Source: Gallibacter intestinalis (GTDB lineage Bacteria > Bacillota > Clostridia > Peptostreptococcales > Anaerovoracaceae). From it: DNA of 51,243 bases. A program made the position numbers and the translations under genes. This document shows, in pieces, positions 8,124 to 17,309 of the stretch (positions are counted from its first letter, which is position 1; each line of letters begins with the position of its first letter). Under the pieces are notes generated by a model, which was given only the letters and a program-made list of their open reading frames with translations, was not told where the DNA came from and did no database searches. Location of the stretch: assembly GCF_014982745.1 (NCBI RefSeq), contig NZ_JADCKA010000012.1:1-51243 (forward strand), in the 5' to 3' direction.

Positions 8124-10013
8124 TCAGTTGTTCGATGCCGCTAGCTTTACCTTGCTCCAGAGATTTGAGATTATTACTCTAGTATCTTCATTGTAGGTAA
8201 ATATCTCATCGTTTTCATTGTCTGTTCTAGGAACATAGGCATTTATACCTTCATAATCTCCGCCAGGGCCCTTAAGCTCATTCATGACCTCCTCGTTCGG
8301 GGAAGTGTAACCCACATATGAGGAATTATCCATAGCCCCTTCATAGGCGGATACAAAGTTGATAAATTCATGAGCCAGATCGACATTCTGGGCATTTTTC
8401 GGAATTACCATGGCATCGGACCACAGATTTGTTCCGCTTTCCGGCATATAGTATCCCATATCTGGATTTTCTGCCATTACATAGCTAGCATCACCGGAAT
8501 ATATGAGTCCGAGAGCTTTCCTGCCCTGGGCCATGTTATCTATTATCTCATCTGTTACGATTTCAGGATCAGTGTTTTCTACACACTCTACCAGCCATTC
8601 ATAGGCTTCGTTAAGCTCCGCTTCACTGTCAGTATTCATGGAATAGCCTAAAGCCTTCAGAGCCATCATAAAGGAATCCCTTTCCGAATCGTAAAGGTAT
8701 GTCTCTCCTCTGTACTTAGGGTCTTTAAATATATTGAAGCCTTCCCTTTCCAAGTCCTCAATATCGACCTTTGTCTTGTCGTATACAATACCCACTGTAC
8801 CCCAGAAATACGGTACTGAGTATTTGTTGCCCGGGTCGTAGGAAAGATCTAATACGCCTTCAGACAGTTTTTCAAAGCAGTCCAGCTTATCATGATCCAG
8901 AGGCTGAAGCCTGTCTTCCTCAATCAATCTTTGTATCATATAGTCGCTAGGCACTAGCACATCGTAGCTTTCACCGTTTGCAACCTTGATATACATCTGC
9001 TCGTTTGAATCAAAAATATCCAAAACCACCTTTGCCCCTGTGGCTTCTTCAAAGTCTCCTATGATGTTTTCACCGGTATATTCGCCCCAGTTATATACAT
9101 GAAGAGTCTGTCCCTCGTATTCACCTGTTGGAGTAACTACATGTCTTATACCAAAGAAACCGATAAGTACAGCCACCACGAGAATTCCCGCTGTAACCTT
9201 TGCTCCCCTATGGCTTGCTATCTTTTCCTCCTTCATCATCTTTTTTCGTATGGCAGGAATCACATTTACCAGTATCAGCACTATGGTTATAAGAACAACC
9301 ACCAGTGTCGATATGGCGTTTATGCTCGGATTTACCCTCTTGCTCATGGTATATACCATTATACTGAGGTTCTTTACTCCGTCCCCCGTTACAAAATAAG
9401 AAATGATAAAATCATCAAAGGACATGGTGAAGGCTATTATAGCCCCTGCAAATATTCCCGGTGCAATTTGCGGCATGATCACCTTTCTGATTGCCTGCCA
9501 AGGTGTTGCACCTAAGTCCATGGCCGCATCTGCAAGATTAGGGTCAAGGGTTCTTATCTTAGGCATAACGCTCAGTATTACATATGGAATACAAAATGCT
9601 ATGTGTGCCAAAAGCAAAGTCATAAAGCCTTTGTTTATACTAAAGGTTATAAACAGCAGCATCAGGCCTATGGCTGTAACGATTTCCGGATTCATTATAG
9701 GAAAATCGTTAATCTGTGAAACCAGATTTCTTACGGCCTTTCTGGATTTTGACAGTCCAATGGCCGTTATCGTTCCAACGAAAGTGGAAATCAACGTCGC
9801 CAATATCGCAACGATTATCGTTGTATAAAGTGAAGTCATCATATCGTGGCTTTCCAGCATTTTAACATACCACTGCATGCTGAATCCTTCAAAGCTCGTC
9901 AGCGATTTTGACGAGTTAAAGGAAAACACCACCATATATACAATCGGCAGGTAAAAGAACAATATCGTAAGGACGATGAGCACTTTACCGAAAATTCGTC
10001 TATCTTTCTTCAT
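8124..10013 (-). CDS. Polyamine ABC transporter permease fused to its binding protein (PotC-PotD)
   Basis: This 629-residue protein takes up spermidine or putrescine with PotA and PotB. Residues 1-255 are a PotC permease with about six membrane segments and the EAA loop (DAAMDLGATPWQAIRK, 162-177) that docks on the ATPase. A hydrophobic stretch (271-293) follows, then a PotD substrate-binding domain begins near residue 300 (TLHVYNWGEYTG) and runs to the end. The segment at 271-293 would anchor the binding domain on the outer face, replacing the usual lipoprotein. Such fusions are known in Firmicutes. It overlaps potB by 14 bases. Confidence 0.93.
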   Translation of the reverse strand: MKKDRRIFGKVLIVLTILFFYLPIVYMVVFSFNSSKSLTSFEGFSMQWYVKMLESHDMMTSLYTTIIVAILATLISTFVGTITAIGLSKSRKAVRNLVSQINDFPIMNPEIVTAIGLMLLFITFSINKGFMTLLLAHIAFCIPYVILSVMPKIRTLDPNLADAAMDLGATPWQAIRKVIMPQIAPGIFAGAIIAFTMSFDDFIISYFVTGDGVKNLSIMVYTMSKRVNPSINAISTLVVVLITIVLILVNVIPAIRKKMMKEEKIASHRGAKVTAGILVVAVLIGFFGIRHVVTPTGEYEGQTLHVYNWGEYTGENIIGDFEEATGAKVVLDIFDSNEQMYIKVANGESYDVLVPSDYMIQRLIEEDRLQPLDHDKLDCFEKLSEGVLDLSYDPGNKYSVPYFWGTVGIVYDKTKVDIEDLEREGFNIFKDPKYRGETYLYDSERDSFMMALKALGYSMNTDSEAELNEAYEWLVECVENTDPEIVTDEIIDNMAQGRKALGLIYSGDASYVMAENPDMGYYMPESGTNLWSDAMVIPKNAQNVDLAHEFINFVSAYEGAMDNSSYVGYTSPNEEVMNELKGPGGDYEGINAYVPRTDNENDEIFTYNEDTRVIISNLWSKVKLAASNN

Positions 10014-10866
10014 CGCTCACCCTCGCCTTTCTGTTCCTCTTAACACCGCTGTTCCTGTTTTCGATGCTTCTTACAGCCCAAATGCTTATCATCATTATTA
10101 CGGCTATAATCATTGAAACAGCACTGCCGAAGGACCATTCTCCAACGGTTATGAACTGGTTTTCGATTACATTACCTATCAGGAAGTATTGTCCGCCTCC
10201 TAAAAGCTTAGGTATAAAGAATGAGCTTACCGCAGGTAAAAATACCAGTGTTATTCCGCTTATTACTCCCGGCATGGAAAGAGGCAGTACAATCCTTTTA
10301 AATATCTGGAATTTGCTCGCTCCAAGATCAGCTCCCGCCTCTATAAGAGATTTATCCATCTTACTTAAAGCCGAATTTATCTGCAATATCATAAACGGTA
10401 TAAAGTTATATACCATACCCAGCATAACGGCTCCCTCTGTATACAGCAAATCTCCATTACCTAGACCGATAAGCTGTAACAGCTTTTGTGCTATACCGCC
10501 TTCAGAAAGAATACCTATCCATGCATATGTTCTCACCAGCATGTTTATCCACATAGGCAAAGTTACCAGGAGTATCAAAACACCCTGAGTCCTCGGCTTG
10601 CTGCCGGCAATAAAATATGCAATTGGATATCCTAAAATCACGCATATAATCGTAGTCTTTATGGCAATTTTAACAGAACGCCATAAAACTATAAGAAAAT
10701 CTGGATCTGTAAAAAACCTTTTATAGTTATCAAAGGTAAAGCTTACATCCACGATTCCGTTGCCGCTATCCGTTACCGAATAAAATGCAATAAGCAGCAT
10801 AGGCAGTACAATCATCAGGACGATCCAGACTATATATGGAATTGTCAACTGCGAAAATTTCTTCAT
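10000..10866 (-). CDS. potB: Polyamine ABC transporter permease PotB
   Basis: This 288-residue membrane protein pairs with the PotC half of the next gene to form the channel of a polyamine importer. It has six predicted membrane segments and the EAA motif (EAGADLGASKFQIFKRI, near residue 180) that contacts PotA. Length and the N-terminal PYIVWIVLMIVLPMLLI segment are typical. It starts 4 bases after the potA stop and overlaps potCD, so the three are co-translated. The ATG is at the edge of the potA-potB junction, so its RBS lies inside the potA end. Confidence 0.93.
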   Translation of the reverse strand: MKKFSQLTIPYIVWIVLMIVLPMLLIAFYSVTDSGNGIVDVSFTFDNYKRFFTDPDFLIVLWRSVKIAIKTTIICVILGYPIAYFIAGSKPRTQGVLILLVTLPMWINMLVRTYAWIGILSEGGIAQKLLQLIGLGNGDLLYTEGAVMLGMVYNFIPFMILQINSALSKMDKSLIEAGADLGASKFQIFKRIVLPLSMPGVISGITLVFLPAVSSFFIPKLLGGGQYFLIGNVIENQFITVGEWSFGSAVSMIIAVIMMISIWAVRSIENRNSGVKRNRKARVSDEER

Positions 10867-10870
10867 AATC

Positions 10871-12451
10871 CTAATAAACCATTTTCTTCATCACATGGAT
10901 GTCTTCCGGAAAGAAGGTCAGACCAACTTCTGCTCCTTCTTCGACGTAATCTGTAGTGTTAATTTTAAATTCACGTCCGGCAGTCATAAATGTTACCGGA
11001 TATATGCCTGGAGTGATTTCATCGGCATCAAAGCTGTAATCCACATAAATTTCTACAGCTTCTTCTTCGTTGCTCAGCTTCCAGCCCTGAGCGCCTGCCC
11101 ACATCTTAAGGTCATTGTCGAGGGCTGCTGATTCTGAAATTTCCTCCGGAGTTTTGTAGAAGTTAAATGCACTGACCGCTTCATTGGCCTTTTCATTTGA
11201 AACATATGGCTGATCAATGACATAAATTTTTCGTTCTATGCTTGTACCTGCGGAAGTTGAAAATCTAACAGGATATGCTCCTATTTTTTCTTCCAGCTCA
11301 TACTCGATTTTGGAAATTGAAATATATTCATCGGTTGCAGGATCCCATGCCTGGGCATCGGCCCTTGCAATAATTTCTCTTTCATCTAGTTCTGCCATAT
11401 CCTCTAAATCCACATAAAAGTCATTTGCGGATATCTTTTCACTTCCGTCTTCACTGGTAACATCATGCTCCGTTATAACATGCATATTAACAGTCACATT
11501 TGTTCCTGGTATCGTCTCAACGGTCACATCATAATAAACACCCTTAAAGAACACGTCCTCTACAGTTCCTGTCATTTTACCTTCTTCCGGCTTTACTATA
11601 TCTATATCTTCCGGTCGTATAACCACATCAATTTTTTCGTTTTCACGAAATCCGAAATCAACGCAGTCAAAGGTAATATCATCAAATCTGACCTTATAGT
11701 CCTCAAGCATTATTCCGGATACTATATTGCTTTCTCCAATAAAATCAGCAACATATCTATTTTCCGGCTCGTTGTATATTTCCTGAGGTGTTCCCACCTG
11801 ATATATTTCACCCTTGTTCATAACGACAATCTTATCTGACATAGTCAGGGCCTCTTCCTGATCGTGGGTAACATATATAAATGTGATACCTACCTCTTGC
11901 TGAATTCTTTTGAGCTCATACTGCATCTCTTTTCTGAGTTTTAAATCCAAAGCAGCTAAAGGTTCATCCAAAAGCAGCACTTTAGGCTCGTTTACCAGCG
12001 CCCTTGCGATAGCTACCCTCTGCTGCTGTCCTCCGGAAAGCAGATTTACATTTTTATTTTCAAAACCTTCAAGACCGATGAGTCTCAACATCTTCATGAC
12101 CTTCTGATCTATGACATCCTTACTCATCTTTTTAATCTTAAGACCGAAGGCGATGTTTTCACCCACTGTCATATGAGGGAAAAGGGCATATTTCTGAAAC
12201 ACCGTGTTGACCTCCCTTTTATGAGGCGGAACGCTGCTTATGTCTTTTCCGTCAAAGATTATCTGTCCCTCGTTGGCATCCAAAAATCCGCCGAGTATCC
12301 TCAGTAGCGTCGTTTTACCGCAGCCTGACGGTCCCAGCAGAGTCACGAATTCGTTTTCATATATATCCAGGTCTATGCTCTTTAACACTACCTGGCCATC
12401 GAATTCTTTTACTATGTTTCTGAATTGAATAAGCTTATTTGTTTCCATCAC
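10871..12451 (-). CDS. potA: Polyamine ABC transporter ATPase PotA with an Ig-like insert
   Basis: The 526-residue ATPase powers the PotB/PotC channel from the cytoplasm. The ABC domain is complete: GPSGCGKTT (40-48), LSGGQQQR (138-145), LLLDEP (159-164) and the switch His in YVTHDQ (196). The TOBE region begins near 243 and ends with the usual PEDIHVMKK at 515-523. Between about 330 and 500 lies an insert absent from ordinary PotA (about 350-370 aa). It holds two repeats (about 341-413 and 426-500), each with a conserved Trp and a GxYPVxFxT motif like bacterial surface Ig-like domains. Start may be GTG 12451 or ATG 12448. A good promoter lies upstream. Confidence 0.95.
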   Translation of the reverse strand: MMETNKLIQFRNIVKEFDGQVVLKSIDLDIYENEFVTLLGPSGCGKTTLLRILGGFLDANEGQIIFDGKDISSVPPHKREVNTVFQKYALFPHMTVGENIAFGLKIKKMSKDVIDQKVMKMLRLIGLEGFENKNVNLLSGGQQQRVAIARALVNEPKVLLLDEPLAALDLKLRKEMQYELKRIQQEVGITFIYVTHDQEEALTMSDKIVVMNKGEIYQVGTPQEIYNEPENRYVADFIGESNIVSGIMLEDYKVRFDDITFDCVDFGFRENEKIDVVIRPEDIDIVKPEEGKMTGTVEDVFFKGVYYDVTVETIPGTNVTVNMHVITEHDVTSEDGSEKISANDFYVDLEDMAELDEREIIARADAQAWDPATDEYISISKIEYELEEKIGAYPVRFSTSAGTSIERKIYVIDQPYVSNEKANEAVSAFNFYKTPEEISESAALDNDLKMWAGAQGWKLSNEEEAVEIYVDYSFDADEITPGIYPVTFMTAGREFKINTTDYVEEGAEVGLTFFPEDIHVMKKMVY

Positions 12452-12499
12452 TACCGTTTCCTTTCAAAACGATTACAATCCTTGAAAAGTCATAGATGT

Positions 12500-12528
12500 A
12501 TTATATATAAACCACCTTGTGTTTTCAA
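12500..12528 (-). promoter_or_regulatory. Promoter of the potABCD operon
   Basis: On the minus strand TTGAAA (12523-12528) and TATAAT (12500-12505) are separated by 17 bases, about 50 bases upstream of the potA start. Confidence 0.8.
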
Positions 12529-12649
12529 TATAAATATTGACTCTATAATAAAAAAGCGTTATTCTTATGAGTGGATAGTTTAGACTAACTAACGTGCGCT
12601 ATAAAATAAAAATTTTAAAGTATTTAACAGTTCTAAGGAGGAATAAAAA

Positions 12650-12886
12650 ATGAAAGCCAAAGATATTTTTTCAAAGAAAACAGTAATACCTTTCGTTGGA
12701 GGTGCAATCGCGGCACTTTCAGGCAGCAAATTTGTTAAAAGTGATACAGCTAGAAAGGTTGCAGTAACTTCCATGGCAAAAGGCATGAAAGCCAAAGATG
12801 ATGCAATGGCCGCCTTTGAAACAATCAAAGAAGATGCAAAGGACCTTTGCTACGAAGCAAAAACCAAAAAAGATGAAGAAAACTAA
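12650..12886 (+). CDS. DUF6110-like small protein, likely partner of the P-type ATPase
   Basis: This 78-residue protein has a short basic start, a weak Gly/Ala-rich hydrophobic segment (IPFVGGAIAALSGSKF, about 13-28) and a charged helical tail (AKDDAMAAFETIKEDAKDL) ending in DEEN. It resembles DUF6110, a family placed next to metal P-type ATPases in Firmicutes. Its layout recalls mycobacterial DUF1490/PacL proteins, which sit beside CtpC-type ATPases and act as metal-binding helpers. That link is an inference from layout and position. RBS AAGGAGG is 8 bases upstream, and the ATPase follows after 18 bases. Confidence 0.75.
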   Translation: MKAKDIFSKKTVIPFVGGAIAALSGSKFVKSDTARKVAVTSMAKGMKAKDDAMAAFETIKEDAKDLCYEAKTKKDEEN

Positions 12887-12904
12887 CCTGGAGACAATAC
12901 ACAT

Positions 12905-15055
12905 ATGAAATCCTATAAAATAGTTTTTGATATGCCCGGACGCCTTCGCATAAGATATGGTAACTACGCTTTTGACAGCGAAACAGCGGTAGCATTAAGA
13001 TATGAAATTAAAAGGAAAGCTCCCGTAACAGATGTCCAGGCAAACGATATCACTGGTAGCCTTCTTATAACCTATGAACAGGAAAACAGAGATGAGCTTA
13101 TTTCTTATCTAGACGATTTCGATCTAGACGGTTTTGATAAAAGGCCTTATATGGCTCTAATTAGGGAAAATAATTCCTATGAGCTTATGCAAAAGGAAAT
13201 GTCCCGAGCATATGTAAAGAAATTTGCCAAAATGATAGGGCGCAGATATATATTAAGGTTACTGTTGCCTGTACCATGTAGACGAGTGATGATTGCCATT
13301 AAAGCAGCAAAATATATTAAAGCTGGCCTTATTTCACTTAAATCCGGACATATTGATGTTCCTGTTCTTGATGCCACTAGCATAACAACTTCCATGCTTA
13401 ACGGCAACTTCAAAACTGCAAGAGATATCATGTTCTTACTATCAATATCAGAACTTCTTGAGGATTACACAAAGAAAAAGACATCTCTACAGCTTAAAGA
13501 AACACTCTCTCTAAATATCGACAAAGTGTGGATACTGCGTGAAGAGCAGGAAATTCAAATCCCTACAGCTGAACTGAACAAAGGAGATATAGTAATCGTA
13601 AATACCGGTCAAATGGTCCCTGTAGACGGTGAAATACAGGCCGGAGAAGCGATGATAAACGAATCAAGTTTTACGGGCGAACCTCTCAGTAAACATGTCT
13701 CTTGCGATGACACCGTATTTGCAGGAACAGTTGTTGAAGAAGGACGCATATTCGTAAAGGTGAGAAATCTTCAAAGCGAAAGCCGTATCAATAAGATTGT
13801 TGATATGATTGACAGTAACGAATCACTTAAAGCTTCAATACAGTCAAAGGCAGAACATCTGGCAGACTCCATCGTTCCTTATAGTTTTCTGGCATTTTTT
13901 GGACTGCTAGCTGCAACCCGTAGCCTGACAAGGGCTTGTTCTGTACTTTTAGTGGATTACTCATGTGCAATTAAATTATCCACTTCCATATCAGTCATAA
14001 GCGCTATGCAGGAAGCCGGCAAACAATCTATAATGATTAAAGGTGGTAAGTATCTCGAATCTATGGCAGAAGCGGATACTATAGTATTTGATAAAACAGG
14101 AACTCTCACTAACGCATCTCCTTTCGTAAAAACGGTAATGCCATGTGAAGGTTATACTAGAAATGAGGTTCTAAAAATAGCAGCATGTCTAGAAGAGCAC
14201 TTTCCTCACAGCGTAGCCAATGCCATTGTAAAGCAAGCGCAAACAGAAGGCTTAAATCATCGTGAGGAGCACGCAAAGGTTGAATACATTATAGCCCACG
14301 GGATAGCCACAAGCTTATATGGTAAGCGCACCATAATCGGCAGTGAGCATTTTATATTCGAGGACGAAGGCATCAAACGCACTGCAGAAATTGATGGGAT
14401 GATTGAAACTCTGCAAAAAGAAGGAGCAAACTCTCTAATCTACCTTGCTGTAGGTGACAGCCTTGCAGGAATCATAAGCATATATGATCCTCTTAAACCA
14501 GAATCTGCTGCCACAGTTCAACAACTAAGAGAAGCAGGATTTAATCATATTGTCATGCTGACAGGCGACTGTGAAAATGCTGCATCCCATATAGCCGATG
14601 AATTGGGAATAACCGAATATCGTTCGGGAATGCTTCCTGAAGGCAAGGCTGAATACATAAAGCAACTTAAATCCGAAGGTCACACCGTTGTAATGGTTGG
14701 TGACGGAGTCAACGATACTCCGGCTCTATCATGTGCCGATGTATCAATATCAATGCAGGATAGTTCTGATATAGCTAGAGAACTTGCAGATGTGACCCTT
14801 ACATCTGGAAACCTTGCAGATATAGTAACATTCAGAGAACTTTCCGTTTGTCTCATGAATAGAATAAAAAACAACTATACAGGAATAGTTACATTTAACA
14901 GCGTTCTAATAGGTGGTGGGCTTCTTGGACTGTTACAACCGGGAACTAGCGCATTTCTACATAACGCATCTACTTTCGGTTTTGCTATTTCCTCTACAAG
15001 AAAGCTGATTAAAGAGGACAAATCAAAGCAAGATAATAAAAAATCCTCTCTGTAA
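12905..15055 (+). CDS. Heavy-metal translocating P-type ATPase (P1B)
   Basis: This 716-residue pump moves a metal ion across the membrane using ATP. An N-terminal HMA-like domain without a CxxC (about 1-75) is followed by the actuator motif TGE (257-259), a membrane motif DYSCAIK (351-357), the phosphorylation site DKTGT (396-400), the nucleotide site HFPHS (432-436) and GDGVND (near 600). The usual CPC/SPC membrane motif is replaced by YSC, a variant of the group that includes Mn/Zn exporters such as CtpC. The metal is therefore not certain. It is cotranscribed with the DUF6110 gene and ends at a terminator overlapping its stop. Confidence 0.92.
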   Translation: MKSYKIVFDMPGRLRIRYGNYAFDSETAVALRYEIKRKAPVTDVQANDITGSLLITYEQENRDELISYLDDFDLDGFDKRPYMALIRENNSYELMQKEMSRAYVKKFAKMIGRRYILRLLLPVPCRRVMIAIKAAKYIKAGLISLKSGHIDVPVLDATSITTSMLNGNFKTARDIMFLLSISELLEDYTKKKTSLQLKETLSLNIDKVWILREEQEIQIPTAELNKGDIVIVNTGQMVPVDGEIQAGEAMINESSFTGEPLSKHVSCDDTVFAGTVVEEGRIFVKVRNLQSESRINKIVDMIDSNESLKASIQSKAEHLADSIVPYSFLAFFGLLAATRSLTRACSVLLVDYSCAIKLSTSISVISAMQEAGKQSIMIKGGKYLESMAEADTIVFDKTGTLTNASPFVKTVMPCEGYTRNEVLKIAACLEEHFPHSVANAIVKQAQTEGLNHREEHAKVEYIIAHGIATSLYGKRTIIGSEHFIFEDEGIKRTAEIDGMIETLQKEGANSLIYLAVGDSLAGIISIYDPLKPESAATVQQLREAGFNHIVMLTGDCENAASHIADELGITEYRSGMLPEGKAEYIKQLKSEGHTVVMVGDGVNDTPALSCADVSISMQDSSDIARELADVTLTSGNLADIVTFRELSVCLMNRIKNNYTGIVTFNSVLIGGGLLGLLQPGTSAFLHNASTFGFAISSTRKLIKEDKSKQDNKKSSL

Positions 15056-15077
15056 TTATACTCAGAGAGGATTCTTT
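15042..15077. terminator. Terminator after the P-type ATPase, probably bidirectional
   Basis: An 11-bp stem (15042-15052 with 15063-15073) contains the ATPase stop codon region and is followed by CTTTTAA. On the minus strand it is followed by TTTTTTA, so it can also end the 78-residue gene. Confidence 0.8.
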
Positions 15078-15313
15078 TAAATTTCCTTTATCAATTCTCC
15101 TGTTTTTTCCGTACGCTTTTTAATAATACTGTCATCTACATACAATCTTTCCGATATTATCAGTCCGTTTATGTCTATCCAATGTTCCATCATTTCATAT
15201 ACCATAGAGCTTTTTCCGAATTCTCTTTCCGGAACCGGCATTCTTGCCAAGCTGTCCCTTAAGGCATCGGTGCTTTCTTTCAATTCACATATGCAATTTC
15301 TCATTTTAAACAC
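15077..15313 (-). CDS. Small hypothetical protein, coupled to the HdeD-like gene
   Basis: This 78-residue soluble protein is not recognised. It is charged and probably helical, with two cysteines near the start (residues 7 and 9) and no membrane segment or signal peptide. The likely start is GTG at 15313, with AAGGA 5 bases upstream. An internal ATG at 15304 has no RBS at a usable distance. It overlaps the end of the HdeD-like gene by 8 bases, so translation is probably coupled, which suggests a shared role. It could be a small regulator or partner of that membrane protein. Confidence 0.6.
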   Translation of the reverse strand: MFKMRNCICELKESTDALRDSLARMPVPEREFGKSSMVYEMMEHWIDINGLIISERLYVDDSIIKKRTEKTGELIKEI

Positions 15314-15857
15314 CAGCTTCCTTTCTTATCACTCTGTTAATCATCATAATGCTTATAATATCCATAACACCTACCGCTGTCATAAATGCTCCGAAGCATG
15401 CTACCATTGCTGCAATTCCTGCTATAGGATAAGCAATCAGTACAATCCCCAGTATGATCGGAAGAGCAATAGCCAATATCAATGGTAACAGTGAAGCCTT
15501 GTGTTCCTTATACACCGCTACCGCAGAAGGTATTTTTACAGCTCCATCGGCAATCAGTAATCCGCCTGTTACTACCGGCAGAAATGCCACAACCCACGGA
15601 ATATTGAATATCATCACCAGTCCGGCTAAAGCGATTATAATTCCTGACACAAGGTCTCTGCCGTAGGCTTCTCCTTCCTTACGACTTCTAACCCATTTCA
15701 TTATCCCCGACACTCCGTATATCAGTATCAAAACCGATACAACATTGGCAAAGAGAAATGCGGTCATTGCCGGATACAGCATTATTATCAGTCCCGCCAG
15801 TATATATATGATGCCTCCCGATATTCTCGGTGTCCATAACTCGTAATTCTTAAACAT
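15306..15857 (-). CDS. HdeD-like DUF308 membrane protein
   Basis: This 183-residue protein has six hydrophobic segments in three helix-pair repeats, the layout of the DUF308/HdeD family. HdeD is linked to acid resistance in enteric bacteria; the role in Firmicutes is unknown. The start was set at the ATG at 15857, which has AGGAGG 6 bases upstream. An in-frame GTG at 15875 would place the RBS inside the gene. It is divergent from a Crp/Fnr regulator, 109 bases away, which is a candidate regulator for it. Confidence 0.85.
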   Translation of the reverse strand: MFKNYELWTPRISGGIIYILAGLIIMLYPAMTAFLFANVVSVLILIYGVSGIMKWVRSRKEGEAYGRDLVSGIIIALAGLVMIFNIPWVVAFLPVVTGGLLIADGAVKIPSAVAVYKEHKASLLPLILAIALPIILGIVLIAYPIAGIAAMVACFGAFMTAVGVMDIISIMMINRVIRKEAGV

Positions 15858-15966
15858 TTTCTTCCTCCTATTCACTTTACATTCAATTGTTATGTTTATC
15901 TGTCCACATTATATGGTATGATTGATTAAGAGTATGTGTCACAGACAACAGAGAGGAGGACACATT

Positions 15967-16677
15967 ATGATTGAGGGAAAGGATATACTTAAGAAAAATA
16001 TACTGTTTAGAGGGCTTACAGACGATGAAATAGACCGTATGATAAATTATCTCAACGGAAAAGTTGTACAAATTCCCAAAGGAAATATCTTAAAAAACGA
16101 AGGAGATATGATGGAAAATATATGTGTAGTACTTTCCGGAGATATCTATGCACAAAGAGTTGACGAAAACGGTGTCAATTGCATAATTCAGATTTTTAAC
16201 CCCGGAGATTCCTTTGGAGAAATGAATGCCATAGGCGGTTATCCCATGAATGTTTCCCTTATGGCAAAGGATGATTCATCCGTGCTATGTCTTTCCGCTG
16301 GAAGCTTATTTCGCCACGAAGAGCATGTATCGCCTTTTGCCGCAAAGGTATTTCATAATTTATCACTCGTGCTGGCCCGCAAGGCCTATTACATGTCCGA
16401 CAAGCTGACTGACAGGATACATCGCACCACACGCCAGCGCATACAGGATTATCTTTCGGAGCAGTATCATATAAACGAGCAGAGGGAATTTACTATTCCT
16501 TTGGATAGACAGGACCTTGCCGATTATCTCTTTGTGGATAGAAGCGCCATGTCTAAGGAGTTAGGTAAAATGAAGGAGGAAGGACTCATCAGTTTTGACA
16601 AGGCAGACTTCAAGCTGATGATTTCCATGCCAATAACCGATAAAAAGCCGGAGCCCGAAGAAAACTCAGGCAAATAA
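15967..16677 (+). CDS. Crp/Fnr-family transcriptional regulator
   Basis: This 236-residue regulator has an N-terminal cyclic-nucleotide-binding-like beta barrel (about 10-125, with GDSFGEMNAIGGYP) and a C-terminal winged helix (about 150-225, with the recognition region DRQDLADYLFVDRSAMSKELGK). It lacks the N-terminal cysteine cluster of oxygen-sensing Fnr, so the signal is not clear; an effector or a haem could be used. The ATG at 15967 follows AGAGGAGG at 7 bases and was chosen over an upstream in-frame TTG. Divergent HdeD-like genes and the nearby metal pump are possible targets. Confidence 0.93.
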   Translation: MIEGKDILKKNILFRGLTDDEIDRMINYLNGKVVQIPKGNILKNEGDMMENICVVLSGDIYAQRVDENGVNCIIQIFNPGDSFGEMNAIGGYPMNVSLMAKDDSSVLCLSAGSLFRHEEHVSPFAAKVFHNLSLVLARKAYYMSDKLTDRIHRTTRQRIQDYLSEQYHINEQREFTIPLDRQDLADYLFVDRSAMSKELGKMKEEGLISFDKADFKLMISMPITDKKPEPEENSGK

Positions 16678-16696
16678 GAATTATAGGGTTATAGGA

Positions 16697-16740
16697 CAAA
16701 AAGGACCCGCAGCCATGTGACTGCGGGTCTTAGATTTTTC
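16697..16740. terminator. Bidirectional terminator between convergent genes
   Basis: A 9-bp GC-rich stem GACCCGCAG/CTGCGGGTC (16704-16712 with 16721-16729) has T tracts on both sides, serving the Crp/Fnr gene (plus) and the lipoprotein gene (minus). Confidence 0.88.
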
Positions 16741-16765
16741 ATAAACTTTTATAATCGGTTATAAA

Positions 16766-17185
16766 TTATTCAAAATCCTTTTCAAGTATAGCGGAGCCAT
16801 CTCCGTTCTGATATAAAACTTTAATTACTATACCGTCTATGCCTGTTTCATCTTCAAGCTGAGTTCCCAGGGATTCAAAGGTTGAAGCCATGTTATCAAG
16901 CGCTGAATCCATAATACCCTTCATGTAGTCAACCTGTTCAGCAGTATAGGTTGTATCGTACTTGTAAATATAAGTAAGAGTATTATCCTTTATCTCTATT
17001 TCCATTCCGGAAGAAGCTGCTACGCTGTCAATTCCTTCTTCTGCTTCTGGGTTTTCTGCGATGTACTCTTCAAGTGTGCTTGGGCTTCCACAGGAAGTCA
17101 TGGTCATAACAACCAGTACGCAACACAGAAGCAGAGCTAAAAGCTTCTTTACCATTGACTTGTTTTCACTTTTTGAAATCATCAT
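16766..17185 (-). CDS. DUF4854-like lipoprotein
   Basis: This 139-residue protein has an N-terminal signal with a lipobox (VVMTMTSC, Cys at about residue 32), so it should be lipid-anchored on the outer face of the membrane. The mature part is short and acidic, with a repeated beta-like region (EIEIKDNTLTYIYKYD) typical of DUF4854 family proteins, whose role is unknown. The start at 17185 is supported by GAGAGG 7 bases upstream. It lies alone, and convergent with the Crp/Fnr gene. Confidence 0.8.
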   Translation of the reverse strand: MMISKSENKSMVKKLLALLLCCVLVVMTMTSCGSPSTLEEYIAENPEAEEGIDSVAASSGMEIEIKDNTLTYIYKYDTTYTAEQVDYMKGIMDSALDNMASTFESLGTQLEDETGIDGIVIKVLYQNGDGSAILEKDFE

Positions 17186-17309
17186 ATTGCTACCTCTCTT
17201 TCATCCTTTCGTTGATTTATAGTAAAATCAACAAGTTCATTTGTTACTTTAATAATACTACGCTTTAAAGCAGTTAACAATCTGATATTTTAAAACCATA
17301 CTATATTTT

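Noticed and set aside
15967-16677. Oxygen-sensing Fnr
   Set aside because: The N-terminal cysteine cluster needed for the 4Fe-4S sensor is absent.
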